Source: Streptomyces sp. NBC_01210
GTDB taxonomy: Bacteria; Actinomycetota; Actinomycetes; Streptomycetales; Streptomycetaceae
DNA length: 64,000 nt
Reading direction: 5' to 3'
Assembly: GCF_036010325.1 (NCBI RefSeq)
Contig: NZ_CP108549.1
Location: 558,001-622,000 of the forward strand
Positions 63,870 through 64,000 of this stretch are shown here, in pieces (positions within the stretch are counted from its first letter, which is position 1; every line of letters begins with the position of its first letter). The notes below the pieces were generated by a model. That model searched no databases and was not told where the DNA came from. It saw nothing but the letters and a program-made list of their open reading frames with translations. A program made the position numbers and the translations under genes.

Positions 63870-64000
63870 ATGGACACAAGCCCTGCCGGCGATCTCGTCC
63901 GCCCTGCCACCGGCGCCGCACTCCTGCGGGAGTCCGTGACCGAGACGATCCGACGGGCCATGTTCGAGGAGCTGGCGGAGACCGGGTATGCCCGTATGTC
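63870..64000 (+). CDS. TetR-family regulator, N-terminal part (runs off window)
   Basis: 43 codons are visible from ATG at 63870. After a short tail (MDTSPAGDLVRPATGAALL) the TetR HTH begins: VTETIRRAMFEELAETGYAR, the first helix region of the family. The remainder is beyond base 64000. It is divergent from the MFS-thiolase-synthetase operon and flanked by dyads. The promoter places TAATCT 6 bases before the ATG, so the mRNA is likely leaderless. Confidence 0.85.
   Translation, partial: MDTSPAGDLVRPATGAALLRESVTETIRRAMFEELAETGYARM

Noticed and set aside
44346..64000. Whether the thiolase/acyl-CoA synthetase/MFS operon is part of the tetronate-type cluster
   Set aside because: Not accepted as part of it: it has its own divergent TetR gene and operators and a catabolic-looking gene set; adjacency alone is insufficient.

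Overview
The window is typical of a Streptomyces or close actinomycete chromosome. It has very high GC with strong third-position GC bias, GTG and TTG starts beside ATG, many 1- and 4-base ATGA/TGATG gene overlaps, SARP, SpoIIE-phosphatase, IclR and TetR families, and two polyketide-type loci. No rRNA, tRNA, CRISPR array or intact insertion sequence was seen. The gene content (secondary metabolism, stress and dormancy genes, several decayed genes) suits an accessory arm region.

Layout. 1-12.4 kb: the tail of an unknown gene, an Ohr peroxidase, a two-gene redox/signalling operon (cNMP-domain histidine kinase plus receiver-flavoprotein fusion), a PAS-SpoIIE phosphatase, a decayed tandem IclR regulator, a DUF3048 lipoprotein, a decayed ECF sigma gene, a large membrane SpoIIE phosphatase and an NADP-dependent reductase behind a TetR-type operator. 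12.4-21.5 kb: pyruvate carboxylase, a membrane-anchored S1 protease, a membrane PAS-GGDEF protein and an alpha-oxoamine synthase. 21.5-31.5 kb: a dormancy/universal-stress island with a PPOX protein, two universal stress proteins, a SulP transporter, a CBS-BON protein, a zinc alcohol dehydrogenase, a cNMP-binding protein, and a NarL-type regulator with a GAF-GAF kinase resembling mycobacterial DevR/DevS and Streptomyces OsdR/OsdK. Four intergenic spots carry paired GGGCCGATCGGCCC-like boxes 20-21 bp apart, the most likely regulator sites. 32-36.7 kb: a DUF2071 protein and a phenolic-lipid locus resembling srsABC (type III PKS, methyltransferase, flavoprotein) with a divergent UbiA prenyltransferase. 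36.8-44 kb: two oxidoreductases, a UvrA-like ABC protein, gene wreckage, a VOC protein, and AraC and SARP regulators.

44-64 kb is the most notable part. A SARP regulator, an operon of efflux pump, TetR regulator and alpha/beta hydrolase, and an Sfp-type phosphopantetheinyl transferase lead into a tightly overlapping seven-gene operon: fatty acyl-AMP ligase, ACP, KS-AT-ACP polyketide synthase, KAS III-like enzyme, FkbH-type glyceryl-ACP synthase, ACP and type II thioesterase. This is the set expected for an acyl tetronate of the RK-682 type: a fatty acid is activated and loaded, extended once with malonate to a beta-ketoacyl-ACP, and joined to glyceryl-ACP with C-C and C-O bond formation. A metallo-beta-lactamase-fold hydrolase overlaps the operon's 3' end from the other strand. 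An acyl-CoA synthetase, thiolase and MFS operon with a divergent TetR gene closes the window.

Assignments rest on motifs read by eye. Product structures, operator assignments and pseudogene boundaries are inferences.
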